Shown: one piece after another, positions 17,851 through 26,535 of the stretch
How the letters are laid out: each line of letters begins with the position of its first letter
Position numbering within the stretch: the first letter of the stretch is position 1
Source: Pseudomonadota bacterium
Lineage (GTDB): Bacteria > Pseudomonadota > Gammaproteobacteria > Steroidobacterales > Steroidobacteraceae
Assembly: GCA_018241445.1 (NCBI GenBank)
Contig: JAFEDT010000004.1
Location: forward strand, 186,001 to 250,000
Direction of reading: 5' to 3'
Length of the DNA stretch: 64,000 nt
Notes under the pieces: generated by a model
What the model saw: the letters and a program-made list of their open reading frames with translations, nothing else
What the model was told of the DNA's origin: nothing
The model's database searches: none
Position numbers and translations under genes: made by a program

Positions 17851-20800
17851 CTACGATAGCAGTTCCACGTTACCGCCGATCGCAGCGGTGTTGATGGTCA
17901 GGGTGCGCTCGGTCGCGAAGCGCAGCAGGTAGTGCGGCCCGCCTGCCTTCGGTCCCGTTCCCGACAGGCCCTGGCCGCCGAAGGGCTGCACACCGACCAC
18001 GGCGCCGATCATGTTGCGGTTGACGTAGGTGTTACCCACCGGCAGCGACCGGAAGGCATGTTGCGCCATGCTTTCCAGGCGGCTGTGCACACCGAGCGTG
18101 AGCCCGTAGCCGGTGCCGCGGATGGCGGCGAGCACCTGCGGCAGCTCGCCGCTCCTGTAGCGCGCCACATGCAGGATGGGACCGAATTCCTCCGTGCGCA
18201 GCTGATCCAGCCGGCGCAGCTCGAACAGGTGCGGCGGGAAGAAATGTCCCGCCTCCAGCGTGGAGTCGACCTGGCAGGCGTGCAGCAGGCGCGACTCGCG
18301 GCCCATTCGCTCGGCGTGGGCCGCGAGCTTGCGCTGCGCAGCTTCCGAGATGACCGGCCCGACGTCGGTGGAGGCCTTCGCGGGATCGCCGATCTGCAGC
18401 GTGCGCATGGCGCCGATGAGCATCGCGATTACCCGCTCGGCAATCTCCTCCTGCAGGAACAGAACCCGCAGCGCGGAACAGCGCTGCCCGGCGCTGGTGA
18501 AGGCGGAGGTCACGGCATCGTCCACGACCTGCTCCGGCAGCGCGGTGGAGTCGACGATCATGGCGTTCACGCCACCTGTCTCGGCGATGAGCGGCACGAT
18601 GGCGCCGTCGCGCGCCGCCAGCGTGCGGTTGATGGTGGTGGCGGTCGCGGTGGAGCCGGTGAAGGCGACGCCGGCCAGCGCCGGGTGCTTCAGTGCCACC
18701 TCGCCGAAGGGCGGGCCGTCAGCTGGTGTCAGTTGCAGCACATCCCCGGGGATGCCCGCCTCGTGCAGCAGACGGGTCATGCGATGCGCGATCAGCGGCG
18801 TCGCCGGTGCCGGCTTGGCGATGACGGCGTTGCCGGCGGCCAGCGCGGCGGTGATCTGCCCGGTGAAAATCGCCAGCGGAAAGTTCCAGGGGCTGATGCA
18901 CACGAACACACCCCGGCCCTGCAGCGACAGGGTGTTGCGCTCGCCCACCGGCCCGGGCAGCAACAGTGGCTCGCCGAACAACTCGCGCCCCCGCGCCGCG
19001 TAATAGCGGCAGAAGTCCACCGCCTCACGCAGTTCCGCCACCGCATCCGGAAGTGTCTTGCCCGCCTCGCGCACCAGCAGGCTGAGGAATTCACCACGGC
19101 GCTCCTCCAGCAGGCCGGCGGCACGCTCCAGGCAGGCGGCGCGCTGCGCGGCCGGCGTGGCATCCCACCCGGGCTGGGCGGCGCCGGCGGCGTCCATCGC
19201 CGCGCGGATCTCGTCCGCCGTGGCATCGCGCGTGTAGCCCACCACCTCGCGCGTGTCGGCGGGGGAGACCACGGGCACATCCACGTCACGCGCCGCGCGG
19301 CCACCGAGCACCGGACCGCCGCTGATCTTCTCGGCCGCGCGGGTCTGCAGTTCATGTGCGAGCTGCGCCAGGACAGCCGGATCGCCGAAGTCCTCGCCGG
19401 CGGAGTTGGCGCGCTCGGCGCCGAACAGCGCGCCGGGCTCGCGCACGCGCGTCGCGGCGCCGGTGTCGGACTGCAGGGTGGTCACGGGATCGCGCACCAC
19501 CTGCTCCACCGGGATCTGCGGGTTCAGGAACTGGTGCACGAAGGAGCTGTTGGCGCCGTTCTCCAGCAGGCGGCGCACCAGGTAGGGCAGCAGATCCTCG
19601 TGGGTACCGACTGGCGCATAGACCCGCACCGGCGGCAGGTCGCGCACCTCGGCGCGCACCGCCTCGTACAGCGCCTCGCCCATCCCGTGCAGGCGCTGGA
19701 ACTCCCAGCGGCCCCCGGGTGGTGCCAGCTCGAGTACCGCGGCCACGGTGTAGGCGTTGTGGGTGGCAAACTGCGGGTAGATGACGGCGCGCGCGGCGAA
19801 CAGGTGTTGCACGCACTCCAGGTAACTTGCGTCCGTGGCCGCCTTGGAGGTGTAGACCGGGAAGCTCGCAAGTCCCCGCTCCTGCGCGCGCTTGATCTCG
19901 CTGTCCCAGTAGGCGCCCTTCACCAGGCGCACGCCCATGCGCCGGCCGCAGGCGCGCGCCAGTGCCGCGATCCACGCCAGCACCAGCGGCGCACGCCGCC
20001 CGTAGGCCTGCACCGCGAGTCCAAGACCCTCCCAGCTGCGCGTGGTCTCATCGCGCGCCAGCGCCTCGACGATATCCAGCGACAAGTCCAGGCGGTCGGC
20101 TTCTTCGGCGTCGATGGTCAGGCCGATGCCGGCACGCGCGGCACGCCGCGTCAGCTCCAGCATGCGCGGCACCAGGTGCTCCTGCACCCGCTCGCTCTGC
20201 AGCAGCGAGTAGCGTGGTTCCAGCGCCGACAGCTTCACGGAGATCCCCGAGCGTGCGTAGGTGTCGCCCGGTGGCTGGCGGCCGAGCGTATCGATCGCCT
20301 GGGCATAGGCGTCGAAGTAGCGCTGCGCGTCGGCCTCGGTGCGCGCGCCTTCGCCGAGCACGTCGAACGAACACAGCGCCAGTTCGGGCACATCGCGGCC
20401 GCGCGCCAGCGCCGCGTCTATGGTCTCGCCCACGATGAAGGCATGTCCCAGCAGCTGCATCGACTGGCGCAGCGCGCCGCGCACCACCGGCGCCACCAGC
20501 GGACCGGTGAGCCGGGCCGCGGAGAATTCCCCGGACAGCTCCTCGGTGACACTCGGCAGCAGCCGCCCCGCTGCACCCAGCAGCGTGAAGCCAGTGCGCA
20601 GCAGCAGGTCGGTGTCTCCCGGGACGCCGGCGCTGCGGATGCTCGCCAGGCGCTCGGCGATCAGCTGGTCCGCGCGTCGCGGGTCGGGCGTGCGCAGCAG
20701 AGCCTCCGCCAGGCTCATCAGCGCCTTGCCCTGGGCGCTGTCGAGCGGAAACTGTTCCAGCATCCGGTCGACCAGCGGCCGGGAACGCGTATCGGCGCGC

Positions 20801-21012
20801 GCCACCTCGACCCAGCGCGCGGCGCGCTGTGCGGCGCGCTCCAGTGCCGGCTGCACCGCGGAGAGATCGGCGACCGCCTCGTCCGAGGCCTCAGCTTCCG
20901 GCCGCAGCGTGGCGGCCCGCAGCTCCGCGCGCAGTGCCGCCAGTTGCGCGGCAGCGGGGAAACCCCGGGACTGGGATTGGCGCGTCTGATCGGCGGACCG
21001 GGGGCTGCTCAT
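17851..21012 (-). CDS. putA: Bifunctional proline dehydrogenase / P5C dehydrogenase
   Basis: A 1053-residue enzyme oxidising proline to glutamate in two channelled steps. The N-terminal part has the PutA alpha domain and a PRODH barrel (KGAYWDSEIKRAQERGL, FATHNAYTVAAVLE) that binds FAD. The C-terminal ALDH domain has PWNFPLAIFTGQI, the Glu in IAETGGVNAMIVD and the catalytic Cys in FTSAGQRCSALRVL. No ribbon-helix-helix DNA-binding domain precedes the alpha domain, so it is a type A, non-regulatory PutA. Control is probably by the divergent Lrp-type regulator across an AT-rich 95-base gap. Confidence 0.96.
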   Translation of the reverse strand: MSSPRSADQTRQSQSRGFPAAAQLAALRAELRAATLRPEAEASDEAVADLSAVQPALERAAQRAARWVEVARADTRSRPLVDRMLEQFPLDSAQGKALMSLAEALLRTPDPRRADQLIAERLASIRSAGVPGDTDLLLRTGFTLLGAAGRLLPSVTEELSGEFSAARLTGPLVAPVVRGALRQSMQLLGHAFIVGETIDAALARGRDVPELALCSFDVLGEGARTEADAQRYFDAYAQAIDTLGRQPPGDTYARSGISVKLSALEPRYSLLQSERVQEHLVPRMLELTRRAARAGIGLTIDAEEADRLDLSLDIVEALARDETTRSWEGLGLAVQAYGRRAPLVLAWIAALARACGRRMGVRLVKGAYWDSEIKRAQERGLASFPVYTSKAATDASYLECVQHLFAARAVIYPQFATHNAYTVAAVLELAPPGGRWEFQRLHGMGEALYEAVRAEVRDLPPVRVYAPVGTHEDLLPYLVRRLLENGANSSFVHQFLNPQIPVEQVVRDPVTTLQSDTGAATRVREPGALFGAERANSAGEDFGDPAVLAQLAHELQTRAAEKISGGPVLGGRAARDVDVPVVSPADTREVVGYTRDATADEIRAAMDAAGAAQPGWDATPAAQRAACLERAAGLLEERRGEFLSLLVREAGKTLPDAVAELREAVDFCRYYAARGRELFGEPLLLPGPVGERNTLSLQGRGVFVCISPWNFPLAIFTGQITAALAAGNAVIAKPAPATPLIAHRMTRLLHEAGIPGDVLQLTPADGPPFGEVALKHPALAGVAFTGSTATATTINRTLAARDGAIVPLIAETGGVNAMIVDSTALPEQVVDDAVTSAFTSAGQRCSALRVLFLQEEIAERVIAMLIGAMRTLQIGDPAKASTDVGPVISEAAQRKLAAHAERMGRESRLLHACQVDSTLEAGHFFPPHLFELRRLDQLRTEEFGPILHVARYRSGELPQVLAAIRGTGYGLTLGVHSRLESMAQHAFRSLPVGNTYVNRNMIGAVVGVQPFGGQGLSGTGPKAGGPHYLLRFATERTLTINTAAIGGNVELLS

Positions 21013-21035
21013 GAAGTCTCTCGCTTGAGCTAGTT

Positions 21036-21072
21036 AATATTTCTTATTCTAATGACTGTAGTAGAGAATATT
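21036..21072. promoter_or_regulatory. AT-rich inverted repeat between putA and the Lrp-type regulator
   Basis: AATATT at 21036-21041 and 21067-21072 frame a region with near-symmetric flanks (TTCT inside the left arm, AGAG inside the right). The whole 21030-21107 gap is strikingly AT-rich against its surroundings. Lrp/AsnC proteins bind such AT-rich imperfect palindromes; that this one controls putA and the regulator is inferred. Confidence 0.55.
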
Positions 21073-21107
21073 ATTTCGTTTTGATCTCATATATAGTTGA
21101 ATCGACT

Positions 21108-21620
21108 ATGTCTACAGCACATCGCACCCCGGCAGCGGCAAGAGTTGCGCCCGAGCGAGGCCTGGATCGCATCGACCGGCGCCTGCTTGCCCTGCTGCAG
21201 CGCGATGGCCGTACCCCGGTGTCGCAGCTCGCGCGGGAGGTGCATCTGTCGGTGACGCCAACACTGGAGCGGGTCCGGCGCCTGGAAGCGCGCGGCTACA
21301 TCGAGGGCTACTTCGCGCGCCTGAGCCCGGCGCGGCTGGGACTCGGGCTGCTCGCCTACGTGGAGGTCTCGCTCGACCGCACCACGCCGGATGCCTTCGA
21401 GCTTTTCAAACAGGTGATGCTGGCGCACGACGAAGTGATGGAGTGCCACATGGTGGCAGGCGGCTTCGACTACTTGCTGAAGGTGCGCGTGACCGACATG
21501 GAGAGCTATCGCCGCTTCCTGGGCGATCGCATTGCCGCGGTGCGCGGCGTGCAGCAGACCCACACCTACTTCGTCATGGAAGAGGTGAAATCAACTCACC
21601 GGCTGATCGTGCCGGAGTAG
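21108..21620 (+). CDS. Lrp/AsnC family transcriptional regulator (PutR-like)
   Basis: About 170 residues. An N-terminal winged HTH (RIDRRLLALLQRDGRTPVSQLAREVHLSVTPTLERVRRLEARGYIEGY) precedes a RAM ligand-binding domain (LAYVEVSL, ECHMVAGGFDYLLKVRVTDMESYRRF, THTYFVMEEVK). It is divergent from putA, matching the putR/putA arrangement in which proline-responsive Lrp-type proteins activate putA. I chose ATG 21108 over an in-frame ATG at 21081 because the longer N-terminus would run into the AT-rich control region. Confidence 0.9.
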   Translation: MSTAHRTPAAARVAPERGLDRIDRRLLALLQRDGRTPVSQLAREVHLSVTPTLERVRRLEARGYIEGYFARLSPARLGLGLLAYVEVSLDRTTPDAFELFKQVMLAHDEVMECHMVAGGFDYLLKVRVTDMESYRRFLGDRIAAVRGVQQTHTYFVMEEVKSTHRLIVPE

Positions 21621-22067
21621 TCAGCGCACGCGGCGGGCCCGCGGTCGCTCCCACGGCGCAATACCTCCCCTGACTATCCTGAAGAGCGGGTGTGGTTGCG
21701 GGTACGAATGTGCGCGCCACCGGGCGTACAGGCCGGGGTTGCGGGCACGCAGTTTGCGCAGCAAATGCCGCCATTCATAACCAAGCTGTCCTTGCGTCGC
21801 GCCAAGCACGAGGCCGGTGCGCGCCGGGCCGATCCTGCGTCGATCGAAGGAATAGCCGCGTTCCTGCGCCTCGGCCGCCACCGCTTTGAGATAAGTATTG
21901 ATGGCCGCGAGCGGCCGGTCATGGGCGCGAAACCGTTCGAGTTGCGGATGATAACGATAGCCGCGTGTTGCGCCCCTGAGTACCGCTCGCGCCAACAGAC
22001 CTTCGCGCCACAGGGCGACCAGACCCTGTGCGTCGAGATACCGGGGGTGCAACGTCCACAGGCGCAC
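21621..22067 (-). CDS. Pyrimidine dimer DNA glycosylase (T4 endonuclease V family)
   Basis: A 148-residue protein beginning at GTG with the family start VRLWTLHPRYLDAQGLVALW and continuing with LLARAVLRGATRGYRYHPQL, FRAHDRPLAAINTYL and LGYEWRHLLRKL. T4 endonuclease V-type enzymes nick DNA at UV-induced pyrimidine dimers. The start at 22067 is set by this conserved N-terminus and by an AGGAG site overlapping the stop of the upstream aminotransferase gene. The N-terminal residue after processing normally supplies the catalytic amine. Confidence 0.85.
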   Translation of the reverse strand: MRLWTLHPRYLDAQGLVALWREGLLARAVLRGATRGYRYHPQLERFRAHDRPLAAINTYLKAVAAEAQERGYSFDRRRIGPARTGLVLGATQGQLGYEWRHLLRKLRARNPGLYARWRAHSYPQPHPLFRIVRGGIAPWERPRARRVR

Positions 22068-22077
22068 CGTGACTCCT

Positions 22078-23274
22078 CTACCGCTTGGCCAACACTTGCG
22101 CCAGCGCGCGGGCAAAGTACTCCAGGTTGTCACGCCGCAGCCCGGCGACGTTCATGCGGCTGTCGTCGGTCATGTAGATGTGCCGCTCGCGCAGCGCCCG
22201 CACCTGCTCGCGCGTGATCCCCAGGTACGAGAACATTCCGCGCTGGCGCACGATGAAGGCGAAATCGCGCTGCGGAATGTGCGCCTGCAGCGCCTGCAGC
22301 AGCGCCGCGCGCAGGCCGAGGATCCGGTTGCGCATACCATCCACTTCCGACACCCACAATCCGCGCAGCGCCGGATCGCCGAGGATCCCGTGCACGATGG
22401 CCGCTCCATGATCCGGCGGCATCGACCACATGGTGCGCGCCAGCCGCACCAGGTGGGTCAGCAGCGCATCGGCTGACTTGCCGCTGTGCCCCAGCACCAG
22501 CAGCGCGCCGGTGCGTTCGCGGTACAGGCCGAAGTTCTTGGAGCACGACACCGCGCACAGCACTTCGGGCAGCTCGGCGCAGAACAGGCGCACCCCGAAG
22601 GCATCCGCATCCAGCCCCTCGCCCAGCCCCTGGTAGGCCATGTCGATGAACGGCAGCAGCTGCCGCCGCTGCACCAGCGCCAGCAGTTCGCGCCACTGCG
22701 CTTGCGACAGGTCGGCGCCGGTGGGGTTGTGGCATGAGCCGTGCAGTAGCACCGCCGCGCGCGGCGGCAGCTGTTCCAGTGCGGTCAGCATCGCCTCGAA
22801 CTGCACGCTGCCGCGGGCGGCATCCAGGTAAGGATAGGGTTGTAACGTCAGCCCGCTGCCCGACAGCAGCGGCGTGTGATTGGACCAGGTGGGCGTGCTG
22901 ACGTGCACCACCGTTTTCGGGTCGGCATAGCGGATCAGCTCTGCCCCCAGGCGCAGCGCGCCGCAGCCGCCCACCGCCTGCACCGTGCGCACCCGGCCGT
23001 CACGCAGCGCGGCATGTCCCTCGCCCAGCACCAGCCGTTCCATCGTCTGGTTGAAGCCCGCATTGCCCGCGGGGGCCACGTAAGTCTTGCTCGTCTGCGC
23101 GCCGAGCAGTGCGCTCTCGGAGCGCCGCACCGCCTGCAGTACCGGCGTGTCGCCGTTGTCGTCGCGATAGACGCCGACACCCAGGTCCACCTTGTGGGGA
23201 TCGGTGTCGGCGCGGTACAGCGCCATCAGGCCGAGGATGGAGTCAGCGATGACCGGTTGGATGTTTTCGAACAT
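22078..23274 (-). CDS. Aspartate/aromatic amino acid aminotransferase
   Basis: A 398-residue class I PLP aminotransferase of the AspC/TyrB subgroup. The N-terminus FENIQPVIADSILGLMALYRAD is typical, with KVDLGVGVYRDDNGDTPVL, the Asn/Pro motif HGSCHNPTGADLSQAQW, and the PLP Lys in AVSCSKNFGLYRERTGAL. The C-terminal Arg for substrate carboxylate lies in DSRMNVAGL. It interconverts aspartate or aromatic amino acids with their 2-oxo acids; specificity cannot be read from the sequence alone. It lies 22 bases downstream of the M28 peptidase. Confidence 0.94.
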   Translation of the reverse strand: MFENIQPVIADSILGLMALYRADTDPHKVDLGVGVYRDDNGDTPVLQAVRRSESALLGAQTSKTYVAPAGNAGFNQTMERLVLGEGHAALRDGRVRTVQAVGGCGALRLGAELIRYADPKTVVHVSTPTWSNHTPLLSGSGLTLQPYPYLDAARGSVQFEAMLTALEQLPPRAAVLLHGSCHNPTGADLSQAQWRELLALVQRRQLLPFIDMAYQGLGEGLDADAFGVRLFCAELPEVLCAVSCSKNFGLYRERTGALLVLGHSGKSADALLTHLVRLARTMWSMPPDHGAAIVHGILGDPALRGLWVSEVDGMRNRILGLRAALLQALQAHIPQRDFAFIVRQRGMFSYLGITREQVRALRERHIYMTDDSRMNVAGLRRDNLEYFARALAQVLAKR

Positions 23275-23296
23275 GATCGGCTATTCCGCAGGGGGA

Positions 23297-25033
23297 TCAG
23301 TGGGCTGCCAGTGCGCGCTTGCGCGCCGCTTCGAACTCATCGCCGGGATTCCAGGTGGGCATGGCGTCCGCCTGGGCAATGAGCCACGCCGACAGCAGGT
23401 CCAGGCGCGCATCCTCGATCATGCCGTCGAAGTTCCAGCTGGCGTCCAGCTTGTCGGAGGGCTGGTGATACTGCTTCTCCTCCCAGCGCGTGATCTGCTC
23501 CCTGCCCCAGCCAGCGGGCCGGCCGATGAAGTCGGTGCCGCTGTCGAAGAACAGCGACGGCACGCCAATTTTCGCGAAGGAGAACTGGTCGGAACGGTAG
23601 AAGTAGCCGCGGTCGGGGAACTGGTCGCCCTTGAGCACCCGCCCCTGCATGGCGGCCACGCGGGCGGCCACGGCATCCAGCGACGACTTGCCCATGCTGA
23701 TGAGGGTGGCATCGCGCGTGCGGCCGAAGATGTTGCCACCGTCGATGTTGACGTCGGCGGCAATGCGTCCCGCCGGGAAGCTCGGGTGCTGCGCGTAGTA
23801 GTGTGAACCCAGCAGGCCGCGCTCCTCCCCCGCCACGAACAGCGCCAGGATCGAGCGCCGCGGCCGCTGCGGCAGGTGCGCCAGCGCGGCCGCCGCCGCC
23901 AGCACCTGGGCGCAGCCGGAAGCGTTGTCGACCGCGCCGTGATAGATGCGATCGCCGCTGGCATCCGGCTCGCCGATGCCGAAGTGATCGTGGTGTGCCG
24001 ACAGCACCACGACTTGCTGCGCCAGCTTCGGATCGGAACCCTCCAGCACGCCGCCGACATTGGCGGTGCGCACCCGTGACAGCGTGTTGGTAAAGGCGAT
24101 CGAGGTGCGCACGCCAAGCGGCACCGGGTGGAAGTCGCGTGAGCGCGCCTGTTCGCGCAGCTTGTCCAGGTCGAAACCGCCGGCGCGGACCAGCCGCCGC
24201 ACCGCGTCCTCCGTGGCCCAGGCCTTGACGCGGATGCGCGGCTCACTGCCGGCGGGCAGCTCGAATTGCTCGCCACCCCAGGAGCTCTGCACCACCTGCC
24301 ACGGATAGCCGGCCGAGGGGGTGGTATGGATGATGATGGCGCCCGCGGCACCGGCGCGCGCGGCGCTCTCGTACTTGTAGTCCCAGCGCCCGTAGTACAG
24401 GCGGCGCTTGCCGGCGAACAGCTTCGGATCCCAGTCAGGATCGTTGTTCATCATCACCAGGATCTTGCCGGTGAGCTTCATGCCCTTGAAATCGTCCCAC
24501 TGGTACTCGGGAGCCTGGATGCCGTAGCCCACGAACACCAGCTCGGCGTCCTGCACCGAGACTTTGTCGCTCTGCACGCCCGTGCTGGCGATATAGTCCT
24601 CGCGCCAGGCGAGCGTGGCGTCGCCGTCCTTGCCCTTGAACTCCCAGTGCGCGGGCAGCTTCGACTTCAGCCCGACGATGTCGAATGGCTGCTGCCACGC
24701 CCCGGCGAAGGCCGGCCGCAAGCCCATGCCCTCGAGCCGGGTCTGCAGGTACAGCCGGGTCAGCTCATCCCCACGGGTGGCGGGACCGCGTCCCTCCAGC
24801 AGATCGGAGGACAGGAAGCGGATCGGGGCCTCAAGGCTCGCGCGCGTGATGTAGGTGCGGGCCGCCTGCTGCACGGCCGCCGGAATCGGCGGCCCGTTGC
24901 CCGCGGCAGCTGCCCTGGCTGCCGATGCGGTACCCGGCTGTGCCGCCACCGCGGTCGCCGCGGCCGCTAGGGCCGAGACCAGAAGCTTCACCCTCATCCC
25001 ACCCGAACGGCGTGCCGGAAAGCTGGAAAACAT
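23297..25033 (-). CDS. Exported M28 family metallopeptidase
   Basis: A 578-residue zinc aminopeptidase-type protein. A signal peptide (VKLLVSALAAAATAVAAQPGTASA) is followed by a PA-domain-like insert (residues ~170-300) and the M28 core. Zinc ligands are visible: His/Asp in VVLSAHHDHFG, Asp in HGAVDNASGCAQ, Glu-Glu in VAGEERGLLGSHYY, Asp in NIDGGN and His in QYHQPSD. The ATG at 25033 is chosen for its GGAG ribosome site; an ATG at 24997 would also give a good signal peptide. Likely releases amino acids from peptides in the periplasm. Confidence 0.93.
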   Translation of the reverse strand: MFSSFPARRSGGMRVKLLVSALAAAATAVAAQPGTASAARAAAAGNGPPIPAAVQQAARTYITRASLEAPIRFLSSDLLEGRGPATRGDELTRLYLQTRLEGMGLRPAFAGAWQQPFDIVGLKSKLPAHWEFKGKDGDATLAWREDYIASTGVQSDKVSVQDAELVFVGYGIQAPEYQWDDFKGMKLTGKILVMMNNDPDWDPKLFAGKRRLYYGRWDYKYESAARAGAAGAIIIHTTPSAGYPWQVVQSSWGGEQFELPAGSEPRIRVKAWATEDAVRRLVRAGGFDLDKLREQARSRDFHPVPLGVRTSIAFTNTLSRVRTANVGGVLEGSDPKLAQQVVVLSAHHDHFGIGEPDASGDRIYHGAVDNASGCAQVLAAAAALAHLPQRPRRSILALFVAGEERGLLGSHYYAQHPSFPAGRIAADVNIDGGNIFGRTRDATLISMGKSSLDAVAARVAAMQGRVLKGDQFPDRGYFYRSDQFSFAKIGVPSLFFDSGTDFIGRPAGWGREQITRWEEKQYHQPSDKLDASWNFDGMIEDARLDLLSAWLIAQADAMPTWNPGDEFEAARKRALAAH

Positions 25034-25197
25034 GCGTGGCTCCTGCCTGCGCTGCGAGGGGCGCAACGGTAGCACGCGCCGTCGCCACGAGCGATTGCAC
25101 CAGCGCGGGGAGGAGCATGAGGCCAGGCGCCCCACGCCTGTGCATGGGGGGCGGTCCGCGCGCAGCATGGCGCGCTGCCGCAGGGCGCAAGGGGTCC

Positions 25198-25214
25198 TGG
25201 CACGAATGCTGCTT
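25198..25214 (+). promoter_or_regulatory. Sigma-54 (-24/-12) promoter of the porin gene
   Basis: TGGCACG, four bases, then CTGCT matches the RpoN consensus TGGCACG-N4-TTGCW with one mismatch. The essential GG (25199-25200) and GC (25211-25212) are exactly ten bases apart. It sits ~60 bases ahead of the porin start in the divergent region, pointing at the porin. An enhancer-binding activator would be needed; none is encoded nearby. Confidence 0.65.
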
Positions 25215-25272
25215 ACTGCATTCAGGAACCCGGGCCCGCTGTGGGCCCGTGATCGAAGCGGGGGAGTTGGCG

Positions 25273-26532
25273 ATGGCGCGATCAGTATTTCGTATCACGC
25301 ATCCCGCGGCGGCGGCACTCATTGCCGCCGCGGGTGCGGCCCTGGCTGGCGCGCCGCAGGCGGCGCACGCCGACGACCAGGCTACCTCCGCTGCGGCGCC
25401 GGCCGCACCAGCGGCGCCGGTAATCCCGGCGACGCCGGTCCTGCTGCCGGCGCTGACTGGGCCTCTGACCGCCAACTCAAAGCCCCTGTTCTACGATGCC
25501 GGCCCGCTCGGGAAGATCTACGTGACCGGCGTCGTCAGCGGCCTGTCACAGTGGCAGAACAACGTCGCTCCCGGGGACCGCGCCCACCAGGCAGACGTGA
25601 GCAACGCCCAGGTCTTTCTCAACAAGACCGACGGCGTGGTGCAGTTCTTCATCCAGGCCGGGACCTACTCGCTGCCGGACCTCGGGTCGCCGTACATTCG
25701 TTCTGGCAGCGCGACCAACGCGTTCTACGAGCCCCTCTCGCAGGCATTCATCCGCATCGTGCCTTCCGACAGTGTGTCGATCCTGGCGGGCAAACTCCCG
25801 ACCCTCATCGGCGCCGAATACACCTTCTCGTTCGAGAACATGAACATCGGGCGCGGACTGCTGTGGAACCAGGAAAATGCGGTGAATCGCGGCGTGCAGG
25901 TGAACTACACCCTCGGGCCCGTCGCGCTGTCCGCCTCCTGGAACGATGGCATGTACTCCAACCAGTTCAGCTGGGCCTGGCTCTCGGCGGGCTGGACTAT
26001 CGACAAGACCAATTCCCTCTCGGTCATCGCCGGCGGCAATACCCGGCACACCAGCACCTCGAGCCTGGCGACACCGCTGTACCAGAACAATGAACAAATC
26101 TACAACGTGATCTACACGCACACGTCCGGTGCGTGGACCGTCGAGCCGTATTTCCAATATACACACGTACCGAGGGTCGCCGCGATCGGCGCGCTGCATG
26201 AAGCCGCGACCTATGGCGCTGCCCTGTTCGTGAGTTACAACTTCGACGCGAGTGCGGTTGCCAGGATCGCGGGTTTCAGTCTGCCGGTCCGTGTGGAGTA
26301 CATCGGCAGCACTGGCAGCGTCGCCGACGGCGCGCCCAATCTGATGTACGGTCCGGGCAGCAAGGCGTGGTCGTTTACCATCACGCCGACCTGGCAGCGA
26401 GGCGGCTTCTTCGCGCGTGCCGAGTTCTCGTACGTGGGTGCAAGAGACATCATCCCCGGGCTGGCCTTCGGTCCGGGCGGCAACGACAGCAATCAGTCCC
26501 GGGTATTGCTGGAAACCGGCGTGATGTTCTGA
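25273..26532 (+). CDS. Outer-membrane porin, OmpL-like beta-barrel-2 type
   Basis: A 419-residue barrel protein starting at ATG 25273 after a GGGGGAG ribosome site. It has a signal peptide (AAAALIAAAGAALAGAPQAAHA), an Ala/Pro linker, then strand-rich sequence with recurring motifs such as YVTGVVSGLSQWQNN, GKLPTLIGAEYTFSFENMNIGRGLLW and VEPYFQYTHV. The last residues (VLLETGVMF) end in Phe as barrel proteins do. The pattern resembles the outer-membrane beta-barrel family annotated as porin/OmpL-like (DUF1597). Expression probably depends on the sigma-54 type promoter upstream. Substrate unknown. Confidence 0.85.
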   Translation: MARSVFRITHPAAAALIAAAGAALAGAPQAAHADDQATSAAAPAAPAAPVIPATPVLLPALTGPLTANSKPLFYDAGPLGKIYVTGVVSGLSQWQNNVAPGDRAHQADVSNAQVFLNKTDGVVQFFIQAGTYSLPDLGSPYIRSGSATNAFYEPLSQAFIRIVPSDSVSILAGKLPTLIGAEYTFSFENMNIGRGLLWNQENAVNRGVQVNYTLGPVALSASWNDGMYSNQFSWAWLSAGWTIDKTNSLSVIAGGNTRHTSTSSLATPLYQNNEQIYNVIYTHTSGAWTVEPYFQYTHVPRVAAIGALHEAATYGAALFVSYNFDASAVARIAGFSLPVRVEYIGSTGSVADGAPNLMYGPGSKAWSFTITPTWQRGGFFARAEFSYVGARDIIPGLAFGPGGNDSNQSRVLLETGVMF

Positions 26533-26535
26533 GCC

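Noticed and set aside
17932..21033. A ~1000-codon open frame on the strand opposite putA
   Set aside because: The protein is Arg/Gln/His-rich without domains, and lies exactly antisense to a clear PutA. It reflects the high GC content of the third codon positions.
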